64,000 nucleotides of DNA from Capsicum annuum (Eukaryota; Streptophyta; Magnoliopsida; Solanales; Solanaceae). The stretch lies in contig NC_061118.1 in the NCBI RefSeq assembly GCF_002878395.1, positions 88,139,910 to 88,203,909 on the forward strand, read 5' to 3'. The stretch's first letter is position 1. Each line of letters begins with the position of its first letter. Under the pieces are notes generated by a model that was not told where the DNA came from, ran no database searches, and saw nothing but the letters and a program-made list of their open reading frames with translations. Of the stretch, positions 46,219 through 57,895 are shown in pieces. The position numbers and the translations under genes are program-made.

Positions 46219-49156
46219 TGTAACACCCCGATTCGCTGAATTAGAATGCTACATGGTGCTCATGACCTGAGGGACCACAAGCTAACCCATGACTAATATT
46301 TGTACTTGTATACTACAAATCATGATATAATAATGCAGAATACATAGAACTGTAAGGCCATAAGTTCAACTGAATATAATCATGTGGGTGAAAATACCCA
46401 AAACAACTCAATCTGAACATAAATCTGAACATAAATCTGAAAGCCTCTAAACTATCTGAATAAGGAGTTGAAGGAACATGTCTCCAACTAACTTCGTAAA
46501 ACTAAACTGAAGAAATAAATAAATGAATCAAATCATATTGTCCTCGAATCAATGAAGACTTACCGTGTCTCTGCGACTGGAATGCTACCGCTACTGCTGG
46601 GCTAGAGCTCGTGTCTCAGAACCTATGGTGTAACATGAAAAGAAAGCACCATAGCGCAAATGCATAATTACAATTGGAGTACTGAGTATACGAGGAAGGT
46701 AGGCTGAACATAAAGGGTTTCATGCATGAATAACACTGACTGACTAATATGAACGTGGGAGTGCAAACACACATATATAGAAACTGGGATCGTGAATACG
46801 TGATTACATGACCTGTAAGCTAATACATGGTTTACTGATAACTGTCATGACTGATACTGAAACTGATAACATGGATGACTGTATCTGACAGTCCTGTATA
46901 TACTGAAATCTAAAGAACGCCCTGAGTTCTTTTACTGAGACTGATACTAAAACTGTGGGAAGTAGTGTTTAACCGACATGCCCCATGTATGCCGTTATGG
47001 CTAAGATGGGGTCTAATCTCAGCCCCGACTGGAGGGGTGTCAATACTGTGCCACGGGTAAGGACAGCCTGTGAGTGACCCTTATCTGGCAGGTACTCAAT
47101 GAGAATGGTGGGAATCCTAAACTAACGGGTTAAGCCACCTCATCAACCCTAATCTAACGGGTTAAGATGTCTCAACCTACACTGGCTATGTAGTTCTGGA
47201 ACACAAGGATGACTACTAAGAATCACACCCTGAAATGGCAGGTGAGTTCCCATCCTTGGGTTCACTCGGTGCTAACCTCTACTCCCATATGGAGGGACTC
47301 GACATGAATAACTGACTGTGTATGACTTAATCTTACTAAATTCCACTGACTGGCATAATGTTACTGATATCTGACAACTGACTAAGATTATGAAGATTTC
47401 CTAAGTCACATAACTGACTGAAGTCTATGGAATCATAGCTTGAGTTCGGATATTGTGAAACATGACATGGCTCTAGGCACATAAATATAGTTTTTGGGTA
47501 CAACTACCCCCAGGACTCGATGGAAGGAAACTGACACACATGACTGACTTGATCATAAGAGTGGAGTCCATAATTTATAATATCATAAGTAGGGATCTCA
47601 TACTAAGCATGGTTATCAACAATGTATTGCATGGAAAGGATTTCATATCACATGAAAGTATTTGCACAATCTTAATATCATGTTCATTGCATAATCATAT
47701 TGGCAACACATACCAATGGCATGAAAGTTCATGTGGATTGCATGGTTATAATACATCTTGTTCATAAGTAGGATTTGCAAGTACACATAGCATAATCTCA
47801 TAAGAATAGTTCATGAGTATTCCAACAACATTTAAAAGGCACATTATCAACATAGAAGTCATTAGAACCTAAGGGCATATCATGAATCCTTCACTTAGTC
47901 ACAATTTAGCTATATTGCAAGATTTCTAGTTCCTTAGGCATTTTATCAAACACCTTACATGCACATCTTGAGCATAGGTGAAATCATCAAATTATACATC
48001 ATGAAAAACCAAATTTACATGTTTCCAACTCATATGATATCATGAAATTCAAAAAAAAACATACAAAGATTTCATCTTGGGAATCACCCAATATCAACAA
48101 CATGATCATCAACACCCAACAATATAGAAATCATACTTTATAATGAAAAAGAGGGTTTTTGAGCTTTATGGATNNNNNNNNNNNNNNNNNNNNNNNNNNN
48201 NNNNNNNNNNNNNNNNNNNNNNNNNNNNNNNNNNNNNNNNNNNNNNNNNNNNNNNNNNNNNNNNNNNNNNNNNTATTGGGAATCACCCAATATCAACAAC
48301 ATGATCATCAACACCCAACAATATAGAAATCATACTTTATAATGAAAAAGAGGGTTTTTGAGCTTTATGGATGAAAGGGATCCATAAATCAACTCACGTA
48401 TACCTTAGAAGGAAAGATTCTCGATGATTGACGGAGGAATTTTCTTAAAATCGGATCTTCAATCTTAGTTATGTAACCCTAGTTGTTTTTCTCTTTTAGT
48501 GATCTTGGATGATGATGATAATAGGGTTGTAATATGTTTAGAAGATATATATTTCGTAGGGTTAAGTTTAGGGACGTGTAAGTAGTGTTAAAAGACTCAA
48601 TTACCCTTAAAATAACTCAAAACGGAGTGTTTTTGGCACCTAGAATTGACTTAGGCGGCGCCCAAGTGATTTCCTCAGCTAGGTTAGGTGGCGGCTAACC
48701 AATCTCCTATGCTTGGGTTGATCGGCGCCTAACTAATCGCCTATACTTGGGCTGGACGGCGCCTAACCAATCGCCTATGCTTACTGTCTCTCATAAAAAT
48801 GGGCATAACTTTTCACTCGGGTATTGGATTAAGGTGAAATTGGTATTGTTGGAAAGCTAATTCGATTCTTTACAATTTGGTGGGTCTAAATCAGACAAAA
48901 TACCACATTAACATCAAGTTATACTCATTCAGACATGACCTTTGCATAATCAAACACTAAAACTTGATGGATTCAAAAACTCTTAGCTTGTATTACCTTA
49001 AGTGACTCGTATGAACATGCTTAATGCATCATAAGCTATCCTATCACTATGATATTCATTGTAAGTCATGTACTCAAGTATGAATCACAGGATAGGAGAT
49101 TTCATACGTAGGAATATTTATTCACTTCCTAGCTTAGAAACATGCAGGGTATTACA
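46219..49156 (-). repeat. 5' LTR of element D, containing the assembly gap
   Basis: Plus-strand ends are TGTAACACCCCG and GGGTATTACA. It is colinear with 38501-41170, including the inverted repeat at 46623-46654, the 34-bp GC-rich repeat at 48651-48785 and the box at 48842. The open frame at 47540-47767 has a twin in the other LTR and is not a gene. Confidence 0.9.
48174..48273. other. Assembly gap, 100 N
   Basis: Exactly 100 N, the customary size for a gap of unknown length. The 97 bases before it (48077-48173) are identical to 48276-48372. Confidence 0.98.
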
Positions 49157-49161
49157 AAACC

Positions 49162-51660
49162 GTTTGTAACCCAAGAAACTCCAGATATCTGATGGAGATA
49201 CAGGGCGAGGCCAGTTTTTTACTGCTTTGGTCTTTTGAGGATCAACTCTAATGCCATCACCAGAAATAATATGACCGAGGAATGCTACTAACTTAAGCCA
49301 AAATTCTCACTTGCTGAATTTGGTGAATAACTGATGATTTTTGAGAGTTTATAATACTATTCTGAGATGGCCGGCATGATCACGCTCACTGCGGGAGTAA
49401 AGAAGGATGTCACCTATGAAGACTATGATGAACATGTCCAAGTACTGCTTGAACACACAGTTCATCAAGTCTATGAAAGATACTGGGGCATTGGTAAGAC
49501 TAAAGGACATAAACAAGAATTCGAAGTGACCATACTGAGTATGAAAGACTATTTTTGAAATGTCACATTCTCTGACTCTGAGCTGATGATAGCCTAATAT
49601 GAGGTCTATCTTAGAGAAATAGCTGGCACCCTTAAGTTGGTCAAACAAGTCATCAATTCTGGGAAGTGGATACTTATTCTTGATCGTGTCTTTATTGAGC
49701 TAATGGTAGTCTATACACATCCTGAGAGAACCGTCTTTCTTGCGCACCAATAAGACAGGTGCGCCCTACGGGGACACATTGGGTCTGATGAATCCCTTAT
49801 CTAGGAGATCCTTCAACTGCTCTTTCAATTCTCTGAGTTCTGCTGGGTCTATTCTAAATGGCGGAATAGATATAGGCTGAGTATCTGGGAGAAGATCAAT
49901 GCCAAAGTCTATTTCCCTTTCAGAAGGAATTCCAAGAAGATCTTCTGGAAAGATATCTGAATATTCATTCACTACTGGGACTGACTCTAGACTGGGAGTT
50001 TCAAAACTAGAGTCCTTAACTTGAACAAGATGATAGACACATCCCTTAGATATTATTTTCTGTGCCCGAAGGTAGGAAATAAGTTGACCCCTGAAAACTG
50101 AAGTGCTACCCCTTTACTCTAGGAAAGGTTCATTTAGGAACTGTAATTGGACAACTCTGTTTCTACAGTCGACTGAGGCATAGCAGGAATAAATCCAATC
50201 CATGCCGATAATAACATCAAAATCAGTCATCTCTAATTCGACTAAGTCTGCTAAAGTAACTTTCTGAGATACCATAATCGGACAGTTCTAGTAAACTCGT
50301 TGGGCTATAATAGTTTTACCCACTGGGGTAGATACTAAGAAGGGATCTGCTAGAATTTCAGGACTGACTCCAAAATCAACTGCTATATAAGAAGTAACAA
50401 AAGACAAATAAGTTCCTGGATCTAACAAAGCGTAAGCATGCAAGTGAAAGATCTATAACATACTAGTAACCACATAAGGAGAATTTTCCTGATTTTATCG
50501 GGACTGAAGAGCATAGTCTGTTTGGGCGTTACCCACTAGTAGCACTGGAAGAGGTACCCTACTAATTCGGGCGACAAGACTGAGTTGGAGGGCAATTATG
50601 ATGACCCTGAGGACCTGGTTGGGGACAATCTCTGACTCTGTACCCTAGCTTGCCACATCTGAATCAAACATCACTGCCAACTCTATAATACCCTGATGAT
50701 GCTTGTTATATGTTTGACAAAAAAAATAGGTTCGGGTACTGGTAACACTGCCCTGAGACTTAGAGCCTGGCGCCCTATTTTTTTTGCCATCTCTAAACTT
50801 CAACACTAGAGCACTGGTTGAGGAAAGAGATGAAACGAATGACTTTGAGTGAAACTGAGAACGATTTCTACCCTCTGACTTAGGCTGAGCAAAGTTAAAG
50901 CTACCTGTCCTTGCTCTCTTAATTTCCTTTCCTCTCGTCTTAATCTTCTGATCTTCTATCTATTGAGCATGGATCATAATCCTGGCTATGTCCATCTCAC
51001 TAATCAACATTGCAGATCTGCACTCATTGACCACACTATCATTCACCCCAGAAACAAACTTACTCATCTTGGCGCTAATATCTGCCACCACATGAGGAGC
51101 ATATCTAGCTAGCTGAGTAAACTTAAGAGAATACTATTTCATTGTCATGTTGCCCTGCCCGAGGTTGATAAATTCTAATACCTTAGATTCCTTCAGCTCT
51201 AGGGGAAAGAATCTATCAAGAAAAGCAATGGCAAACTTCTCCCATTTTATGGATCCTATATCTGCACCCCTCTCTACTTTCCACTATTTGAACCATATGT
51301 GATCCACATCTAGCAACTGGTATGCAGCTTGCTCAGCACTCTTAATAGTTGATACCCCATGATATCGGTAACCTTCTGAACCTTATCAAGAAATTCTTAA
51401 GGGTCCTCATCTGACTTAGACCCGAAAAAAGATGAAGGATTCATTCGGGTGAAGTTCGAATCCTGGCTGCAGCTGAATTGGCCACTAAGTTGGCCGAAAC
51501 AACAGCTGGCCATTCATTCTAAGTAGCAACTGAGTTAGCAAGAGTAGTGAATACAGGTCTGAAATCTACATGAGAGACATATTCGTCCAAGGGATCTACT
51601 TGGACGGGTTGAAGGGCTGACTGATTTCCGTTTCTTCTTTTGGGAGGCATGTTTTGTAAA
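49162..51660 (-). pseudogene. Element C gag, protease and RT, broken
   Basis: The gag start is near 51651 (MPPKRRNGNQSALQPVQVD), followed by heavily shifted capsid text and degraded knuckles. Protease text lies around 50200-50470, with the IDF/DVI-like core. RT pieces are at 49766-49972 (NEYSDIFPEDLLGIPSEREI) and 49349-49648 ([13 protein letters not shown]). The catalytic loop reads [10 protein letters not shown], so the first Asp is Gly. The frame is cut at 49161 by element D. Confidence 0.82.
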
Positions 51661-51852
51661 TGAAAAAGAGAAATGTCTTAGAGAGGGTAAAATTTAAGCT
51701 CATGCTCACAGGCAAGACATGAATACTGAAAGAAGGGAAACTGTTCCTATAACATCTTATAGCCTCCGATACATAAATGTGGCGCGCAACACACCCATGC
51801 ACAAACACTACTAGATACGGCTTTTAGAATTCCTAGGATGCTATTGACATCG

Positions 51853-51865
51853 GGCTCTAATACCA
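51853..51865 (-). other. Primer-binding site of element C, one mismatch
   Basis: TGGTATTAGAGCC on the minus strand next to the 5' LTR. One C-to-T change from the standard initiator-Met site. Confidence 0.85.
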
Positions 51866-51869
51866 AGTT

Positions 51870-54469
51870 TGTAATGCCCCGATTCTGGTACCCAGAACGC
51901 TACACGGTGCTCATGACTTTGAAGGACCATAGCTAACCCATGACTGATATCTATAATTGGGCGCTGTATAATATACTGTATAAATGCAGAAAAAAGGATG
52001 AAAAATCATAAGGTTCAAATATTTGATAAAACATAACATCTGGAAATATGATATATCAATACCCAAAACAAAACTGGAATAACTATCTGAACATGCTATA
52101 GTCTGAAAGCCACTAAACTATCAAAAAACTGTGGAGTTGATAGGACATGTCCCCAACTAACTCTGAACTACTAAAATAATAAAGTAATAAAATAATCATG
52201 CTATCCTCGAATGATGAGGACTCACTGCTAGTCTGGCTACTGAACGTCTGATCTACTAAGGATGCTCTGGAGCTTGTGCTTCTGAACCTATGGTATAAAA
52301 AAACCATAGTGCAAATGCGTCAGTACGATTGAATATACTGGTATACAAGTGAGGTAGGCTGAATGTAAGGGGTTTATATGCATGAACAATACTAACTGAC
52401 TGAATAACATAAACGTGAGAATACATGCATGAATACGTGAAATCTAATTGAGATCATGACATCATTGAATCTGAATACTGATAACTTAAGTTCGTATAAC
52501 TGATATACTATTATCTAAATGACTGTGTTTGACAGTCTAATTTATAATGGAACTAGCTAAGTTCCATACTGAACTGGGTGACTGTATCTGGCAGTCCTGA
52601 ATTCTATAGAACTATCTAAGTTCTATTACTGAGACTAAGACTGAGATTATAACTGTAGGAAGTAGTCATCTAACCGACATGCCCCAAATAAGATAATATA
52701 ATTGAGTTAGGGTCTAATTTATAACACCAATTGGAAGGGTGTTAATAACGCGCCACTGGTAAGGATAAGCTGTGAGTAATCCCTCATCTAACAAGTACTA
52801 TAAGAAGAATGGTGGGACCCTCATCTAACAGGTTAAGTCACCTCATCAACCCTTATCTAATAGGTTAGATGTCTCAACCTACGCTGGCTACGTAGTTCTG
52901 GAGCGCAAGGATTGCTTCTAGGAATTACACCCTCTACTCGCAGGTGAGTTCCCATCCTTGGGCTCACTCAATACTGAATCCTACTCCTATCTGTTTAGAT
53001 ACTAAATTAATTATACTGGACTGAGTTCATTGAGTTCCGTTGACTGACGGAATACTACTGAGATTACTGAATTTCTAAGATTACTGAGTTTTCCTGAGTC
53101 ACATGACTGACTGAGTCTAAGAATCGAGGCTTGACTGAGAGTATCTGGAAAACATGACACTGGCTCTAGGCACACAACTAAATTATTGGGTACAAGTACC
53201 CCCAAGACTTGATAGCATGAAACTGAAAAGGCATGGCACTTCTTGACACATGACCATAGTCAACAATTCATAGTACAATCATTGGGGATTTTCATGAAGT
53301 ATTCACATGCTATAAGCTTACACATGAAGAGGAATACATGTAAACATATCATAATTTCATAAGCCTAATCTCATGAGCATTACGTCAATCCATTACAAAT
53401 CATAACAATAACGTGTGAGTCATATCGAACATAAGGAAGAAATATGGATTCATTAATTTTGGTCACAAATGAGTCAAAAGGCATAATTCCTATTCTCTTA
53501 GTTATTTTATCAAACACCTTGCATGCATATCTTTAGGCTTAGGTATGAATATTGAAATAATACTTCATGGCAACATTTTACATTTCCAATGCAAGAATTT
53601 CAACTACATACTAACATATTTTCGTGATAGTCATTAAAAACTTCACCTTGGAAATTAAAAAATAACATAAACATGGATATAATTCAATTCATACCATGGA
53701 ATCCAAAGTTTATATTTCAAATAGTGTTTCTTGAGCTTTATGGGTGAAAAAAACCATGAATTAACACTTGACATACCTGGGTGGATGATTTCTCAAAGAT
53801 TGGTAGAGGAAAGCTTGAATTCTTAACTTGGAATTAAACACCTAGGGTTTCTTGCTCTTGAGGATCGATCTTTGAGAGAAACCCTAATTTGGTGTTATAG
53901 ATAAATAATGAAGTTATGAGCTCTGGTCTGATATAATTAGGGGTTATAACGGGTGGGAAAAACCCAAATACCCTTTTAAAAATGGCTTAAAATTGCTGAT
54001 CAGAAGTGGCGATGGTTTCGGCAATGGTCCATCACTGCTCGATGGTCTGTTGGTCCTGACCATCATATTTGGCTAGAACCTAAACTTTTTGCCTCATCTG
54101 TGATAGTTTGGGCGACGGCCCGTTGCTAGCTTGATGGCCCGTCGGTCCTGGCCGTCGCACTTAACCAGAAGTTGGGTTCATCCCTTAGTCAAGATGGCTT
54201 TGGTGATGGTCTGTCGCTAGCTCGATGGTCCGTCGGCCTGACCATCACTTTTGGGCAGTTTTGATAGTTCTCTGTAAAATGTCCATAACTTTTTACTCCG
54301 ATACCGAATTTGGACAAAACTGGTATCGTTGGAAAGCTAATTCTATTTTCCACATGATAAAAAGTTGAAATTGGGGAAATTCTATCTGATTTAAATATTA
54401 ATCATTTAGAAGTCATCACTAACTCTTCTGGAGACTAGATTTGACTTAAAGTAAGTTTGGGGTATTACA
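51870..54469 (-). repeat. 5' LTR of element C
   Basis: Plus-strand ends are TGTAATGCCCC and GGGGTATTACA. It is colinear with 33608-36045 but has ~170 bp at about 53590-53755 that the other copy lacks. Inverted repeat at 52288-52309 and box at 54322-54343. Confidence 0.9.
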
Positions 54470-54474
54470 CAAGT

Positions 54475-55386
54475 CCAAGTAAAGAAATAAGTGCAACAAC
54501 TCGGCTACATCCACCACTCTATGAGCATACTTTACAATTTTTATCTCAATCAGGAGCAGAAGATAATGAACATAGGGAAGAGGAATATCTCAAAAGAGAT
54601 GATCCAAATACTAATAGCCCTTCTGCTGAAGAGCTGGTCAAAACCTTCAGCATTGATAATTATCTTGTGAGAATGCAGTGCGATGGTGCCACAGATTTAA
54701 CGGTGATTTCGTGGTTAAGTCATCCATGGGAAAATCTTTCGACGCCTTCAGAAAAATACTTCAAGGACAAAAATTGGATGGTTATTTCAGGGAAAGCTAC
54801 TTTGGGCAATATCTTAATTTACCGGAGGACAACAATGCTCGTTTTTAGATAAAAATGGTATACGATCTTCTAAAGTATGGGTTTTTGTATAAAAACAAAG
54901 ACAAGATGGATGGGGTATGGATAAATTACTGTGGCATGCCTGTTTATTTTGGTTGGAAGGAGTTTGCCATAGTTACCGGACTAAAATATTATGCTCCTTC
55001 TCCTTCTCAATTTATACCTACTCTGACCCAAAAAAGCACCCCGCACACCCAAAAAAGGCAAAGGTAAGTCGAGTAATCGTGAGGACCTGGTGTCCATTTT
55101 TGTTCCAAGCTTCAAAAATAAAAATTTAATAGAAATGTTGAAAGGTAAAGGACTCTCAAAGAGGCATAAGTAATCATTGTGCTTGGTTTGGTTTGTACAT
55201 AATATTCTTTAGGTGAGAGACGTTAATAACAACATAAGCCCCCGTTTAATAAATCTCTTCGAGGATCTTGAGGCATTTAACAGCTACTCTTAGAGTTATG
55301 AAAGCTTCAAAATGACTGTCCAATATTTGTTGACTCCATTAACGCCAAAGACAGTCAACTTATATGGCTTTCCATAGGCCTTCATG
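54475..55386 (+). pseudogene. Ulp1/DUF1985 gene, DUF1985 exon, frameshifted
   Basis: The exon opens [18 protein letters not shown] and continues [20 protein letters not shown]. One missing G near 54702 shifts the frame. In the next frame [17 protein letters not shown] is followed by TAG and then MVYDLLKYGFLYKNKDKMDG. The DUF1985-type core WINYCGMPVYFGWKEFAIVT follows, then a second one-base loss in an A-run near 55030. The exon ends at a GT donor at 55387. DUF1985 is found with Ulp1-like proteases in plant repetitive gene families, often within Mutator-like elements. Its function is unknown. Confidence 0.8.
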
Positions 55387-55464
55387 GTAAATATTTATTT
55401 TATCATAATATGATTCATTATTTTTATTCAATATTATTTTTGATTTATTGGCGTTATATTATAG

Positions 55465-55610
55465 GCTTGGGCATTTGAAGCCATTCCTAATTTAAGACAA
55501 CAAGTGAACTACCAGAAAGAAATTTCCTGTCCAAGAATCCTGAGATGGTTGTCGGCCAAAACTAATAAAAATACAAAAGTTTTTGATCTTTTCAAACCCC
55601 GAAGGAAGCA
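55465..55610 (+). pseudogene. Ulp1/DUF1985 gene, small internal exon
   Basis: Bounded by AG at 55463-55464 and a GTAAGT donor at 55611. It reads AWAFEAIPNLRQQVNYQKEI and then PRILRWLSAKT without a stop. Confidence 0.7.
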
Positions 55611-55702
55611 GTAAGTCCAATTCTAATCAAGTTTTTATTTTAATTAATGATTATTTTAAATGATTTCATCATCATTCTAATATATGTACTAATTTATTTT
55701 AG

Positions 55703-56309
55703 ATTGTCCATTTGTGGCTTGTTCTGACCAACTGAGAGCTGAAGATGCCATTTTTCTTACTTTACAATCTGTACAAACTTTATCGAACCATAAGGTCGTT
55801 GATGGAATAAAAATGGAATTGTTTGGAGCAACATCCATCAGAAGAAAAATAATTTTGATGGGTAGGTATGTTGCTGTTGATGATGATAGTGGTAGTGGTG
55901 TTGCGGTTGAGGTTAATGATGCTCTTATTACAGTTTTTGAAATAAAAAGCCATTATGATTATGATCATACTAGTTGTACAGATTTTTCTCCATATTTTTC
56001 CACATCTAGAGAATGTTCTGCATGCAAATATCAAGACTACAAGGCAAAACACAATGGAGTGATTAATGCTATTAATGCACTAACTGCTTCTGTAAAGAAA
56101 ATGGCATCTAAGAGGGGTGTCATTCTATCAAAGAGGATTTCATATCCATACACTCCACTAGAGATCAAAGCAGCTAAGAGGAGAAGGAAAGATACTTCCA
56201 AGGCATTATCAAGCATCAAGAAAGCAAAATCACAACGCCTCTATCTTTGTCTTGCACCATTGTTCAGTATGCAAAGGCCACAGGAGAGAAGCATAAGCCA
56301 AAGAAGATG
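55703..56309 (+). pseudogene. Ulp1/DUF1985 gene, long internal exon
   Basis: After an AG acceptor at 55701-55702 it reads in two frames. The long piece includes LTLQSVQTLSNHKVVDGIKM, a Cys-rich stretch ECSACKYQDYKAKHNGVI and a basic, nuclear-signal-like AAKRRRKD. A one-base shift near 55745 and another near 56235 break the frame. No catalytic domain lies here. Confidence 0.7.
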
Positions 56310-56339
56310 AATGTACATCATCTGTTCCAATAAATAAAT

Positions 56340-56625
56340 AGGCACATATCTATTTCAATAGCTGATATATTTGCTGAAAATTATCAAATAGATATATATA
56401 TATCTATTGCAACTGTTATCTAACCTATTAAATTAGATACATTATCTATTGCAATAGATGAGTCTTATGTTGCAACAGATAGGTTATCTGTTCTAATTAT
56501 CATACTGCTTTGATTTACTTATTCGAATTCGTCCTAATAGATGATCCATCTATTGCAACATAAGGCTCATCTATTGCAACAGATAGATAATCTATTGTAT
56601 ACCTGTATTTAGCATTGACAATTTT
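56340..56625. repeat. CTATTGCAACAGATA-type repeat in an intron
   Basis: Same family of repeats as 32955-33545, here mainly 'atctattgcaacagatag' variants. Confidence 0.75.
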
Positions 56626-56636
56626 TGGCTTTCCAG

Positions 56637-56862
56637 GTGGATGTCATAGTAGAATCCACTTCTGAAGAGCATAATATCACAATTGATAATTTATCAACTA
56701 CTTCTAAAGAAGAAGAAAAAGTAGAGCCTGTCAGTTCGGTAGAATGGAAGAATTACCCAATTGAAGGGTTCAACATCTCGAACGAGGCTCCAAAAAATCT
56801 TACACAGTTAATCAACAACTATTCAGAATGGATTGCTGATGGATTGTTAAAGCATCATGTCG
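56637..56862 (+). pseudogene. Ulp1/DUF1985 gene, acidic linker exon
   Basis: The acceptor TTCCAG ends at 56636 and a GTAGGT donor follows 56862. It reads VDVIVESTSEEHNITIDNLS and then VEWKNYPIEGFNISNEAPKN, open throughout. Confidence 0.7.
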
Positions 56863-56951
56863 GTAGGTACATAAATTAATTTTTAAAGATATTGGTTTAT
56901 ACGATTCTTGTTGTAAGAATGTGACATTAACACATATAAATCATTATGTAG

Positions 56952-57085
56952 AAAACAAAATGACGAATGCTACAAAGTGAATGAATCAAGTCTTGTTTTA
57001 ATATGTATGACTTTGTTGTTACACATCCCGAAATGTAGAATTGGTTCTATTTGATTTCACAGCCCCAAACTTACTGGAATGATGA
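56952..57085 (+). pseudogene. Ulp1/DUF1985 gene, exon before the protease
   Basis: After the acceptor TATGTAG the text KQNDECYKVNESSL is readable, then the frame shifts. The expected splice donor near 57085 is not seen. Confidence 0.5.
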
Positions 57086-57189
57086 GATTTAAATTACATA
57101 CATATTACTATTAATTAATACTTGATTTAATTACATCTGCGTATTAATTTTTTTGTCACATAATTCAAAATGTTTGATAATATGCTCAG

Positions 57190-57660
57190 TACATCGATGT
57201 CATTTTTTACTACCTCTGAAAGAAAGCCAAGTTGCAAATACAAGAATAATACAGATACACGACAGGCAATTATTTGTACAAAGTTTACATCAATAATGCT
57301 TACGATAGGTATTGTCAGCAATAGTCGGAAGTTTTCTGAAATGAGGAATCTTAATCAACATCATCAAAGGTTTTAGCATTCAGCTGGCTTACCTTGGTAT
57401 TTGGTTGATGAAGTGTACATCCCAATCAATTATGGTGATGAATTCCATTGGGTGTTGGCTATCGTCGTTCTAAAAGAGTGGTGCATCTGAGTTTATGACT
57501 CAATGTCGTGAAGGAAATGTTTTGAGTCATCGTCTAAGATACAAAAGATGGCCAAAATATTGCCTACTTACCTTGATATGAGTGATTTTTTGGACCAAAA
57601 GGTACGTACTGATTGGTCGACGATTAAAGCATATCGGGATAGATTATATGTTACAACAAA
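57190..57660 (+). pseudogene. Ulp1-type C48 cysteine protease domain, truncated
   Basis: Across shifts and stops this reads as a Ulp1-like (SUMO protease family C48) catalytic domain. AGLPWYLVDEVYIPINYGDE leads into FHWVLAIVVL with the catalytic His. The VYDSMS block has the catalytic Asp, and LPTYLDMSDFLDQKVRTDWS follows. The exon with the catalytic Cys is not found before the repeat at 57700. Stops include one before the VYDSMS block. The gene is dead, independently of the element C insertion. Confidence 0.8.
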
Positions 57661-57699
57661 TTGAAGGTACGTACTAACAGGTCTACCTACTTTCTTGAT

Positions 57700-57895
57700 T
57701 TTTTCTAATAGATTACCTATCATTTGCAACAGATAGATTATATGTTACAACAGATTGGATATTTGTTGCGACAGATAGACTGGGAAATATTTATTAATGC
57801 AATAGATTACCAACCTATTTCAATAGATAATCAGTCTACCACAACAGGTATTATATCTATTACAATAGATATATAATCTATTGCATTATAAAAAT
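57700..57895. repeat. Third CTGTTGCAACAG-type repeat block
   Basis: Units such as 'gcaacagatagattat' and 'ctattgcaatagata' continue the intron repeat family of this locus. Confidence 0.7.

Larger units (their letters stand above)
38501..49156 (-). mobile_element. Chromovirus D, nearly complete, nested inside element C
   Basis: LTRs lie at 38501-41170 and 46219-49156, with a full set of internal domains on the minus strand between them. The target duplication is AAACC. The LTRs are closely similar. The right one appears longer because of the N gap and duplicated flank at 48077-48372, and because the left LTR lacks ~100 bp near 39655. Pol has few stops and an intact RT loop, so this is among the younger elements of the window. 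Confidence 0.92.
33608..54469 (-). mobile_element. Chromovirus C (Tekay/Del-type Ty3 LTR element), interrupted by element D
   Basis: LTRs at 33608-36045 and 51870-54469 flank minus-strand gag, protease, RT, RNase H, integrase and chromodomain remnants. Removing D (38501-49156) and one AAACC rejoins its RT/RNase H region, where the FLGYKR side meets FVKGFSSIA. Without D it is about 10.2 kb, a normal size. Many stops and shifts are present and gag is the worst preserved. The initiator-Met primer site and C-terminal chromodomain place it among chromoviruses. Confidence 0.9.

Noticed and set aside
47540..47767. 75-codon frame with near-identical copies at 39744 (plus) and 59507 (minus)
   Set aside because: All three lie at the same place inside D/E LTRs. 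Conservation reflects LTR copies, the frame is antisense to the element, and codon-level constraint cannot be shown.
54917..55129. Second plus-strand frame over the DUF1985 exon
   Set aside because: It overlaps the recognisable DUF1985 frame in another phase and only becomes in-phase text after the frameshift.
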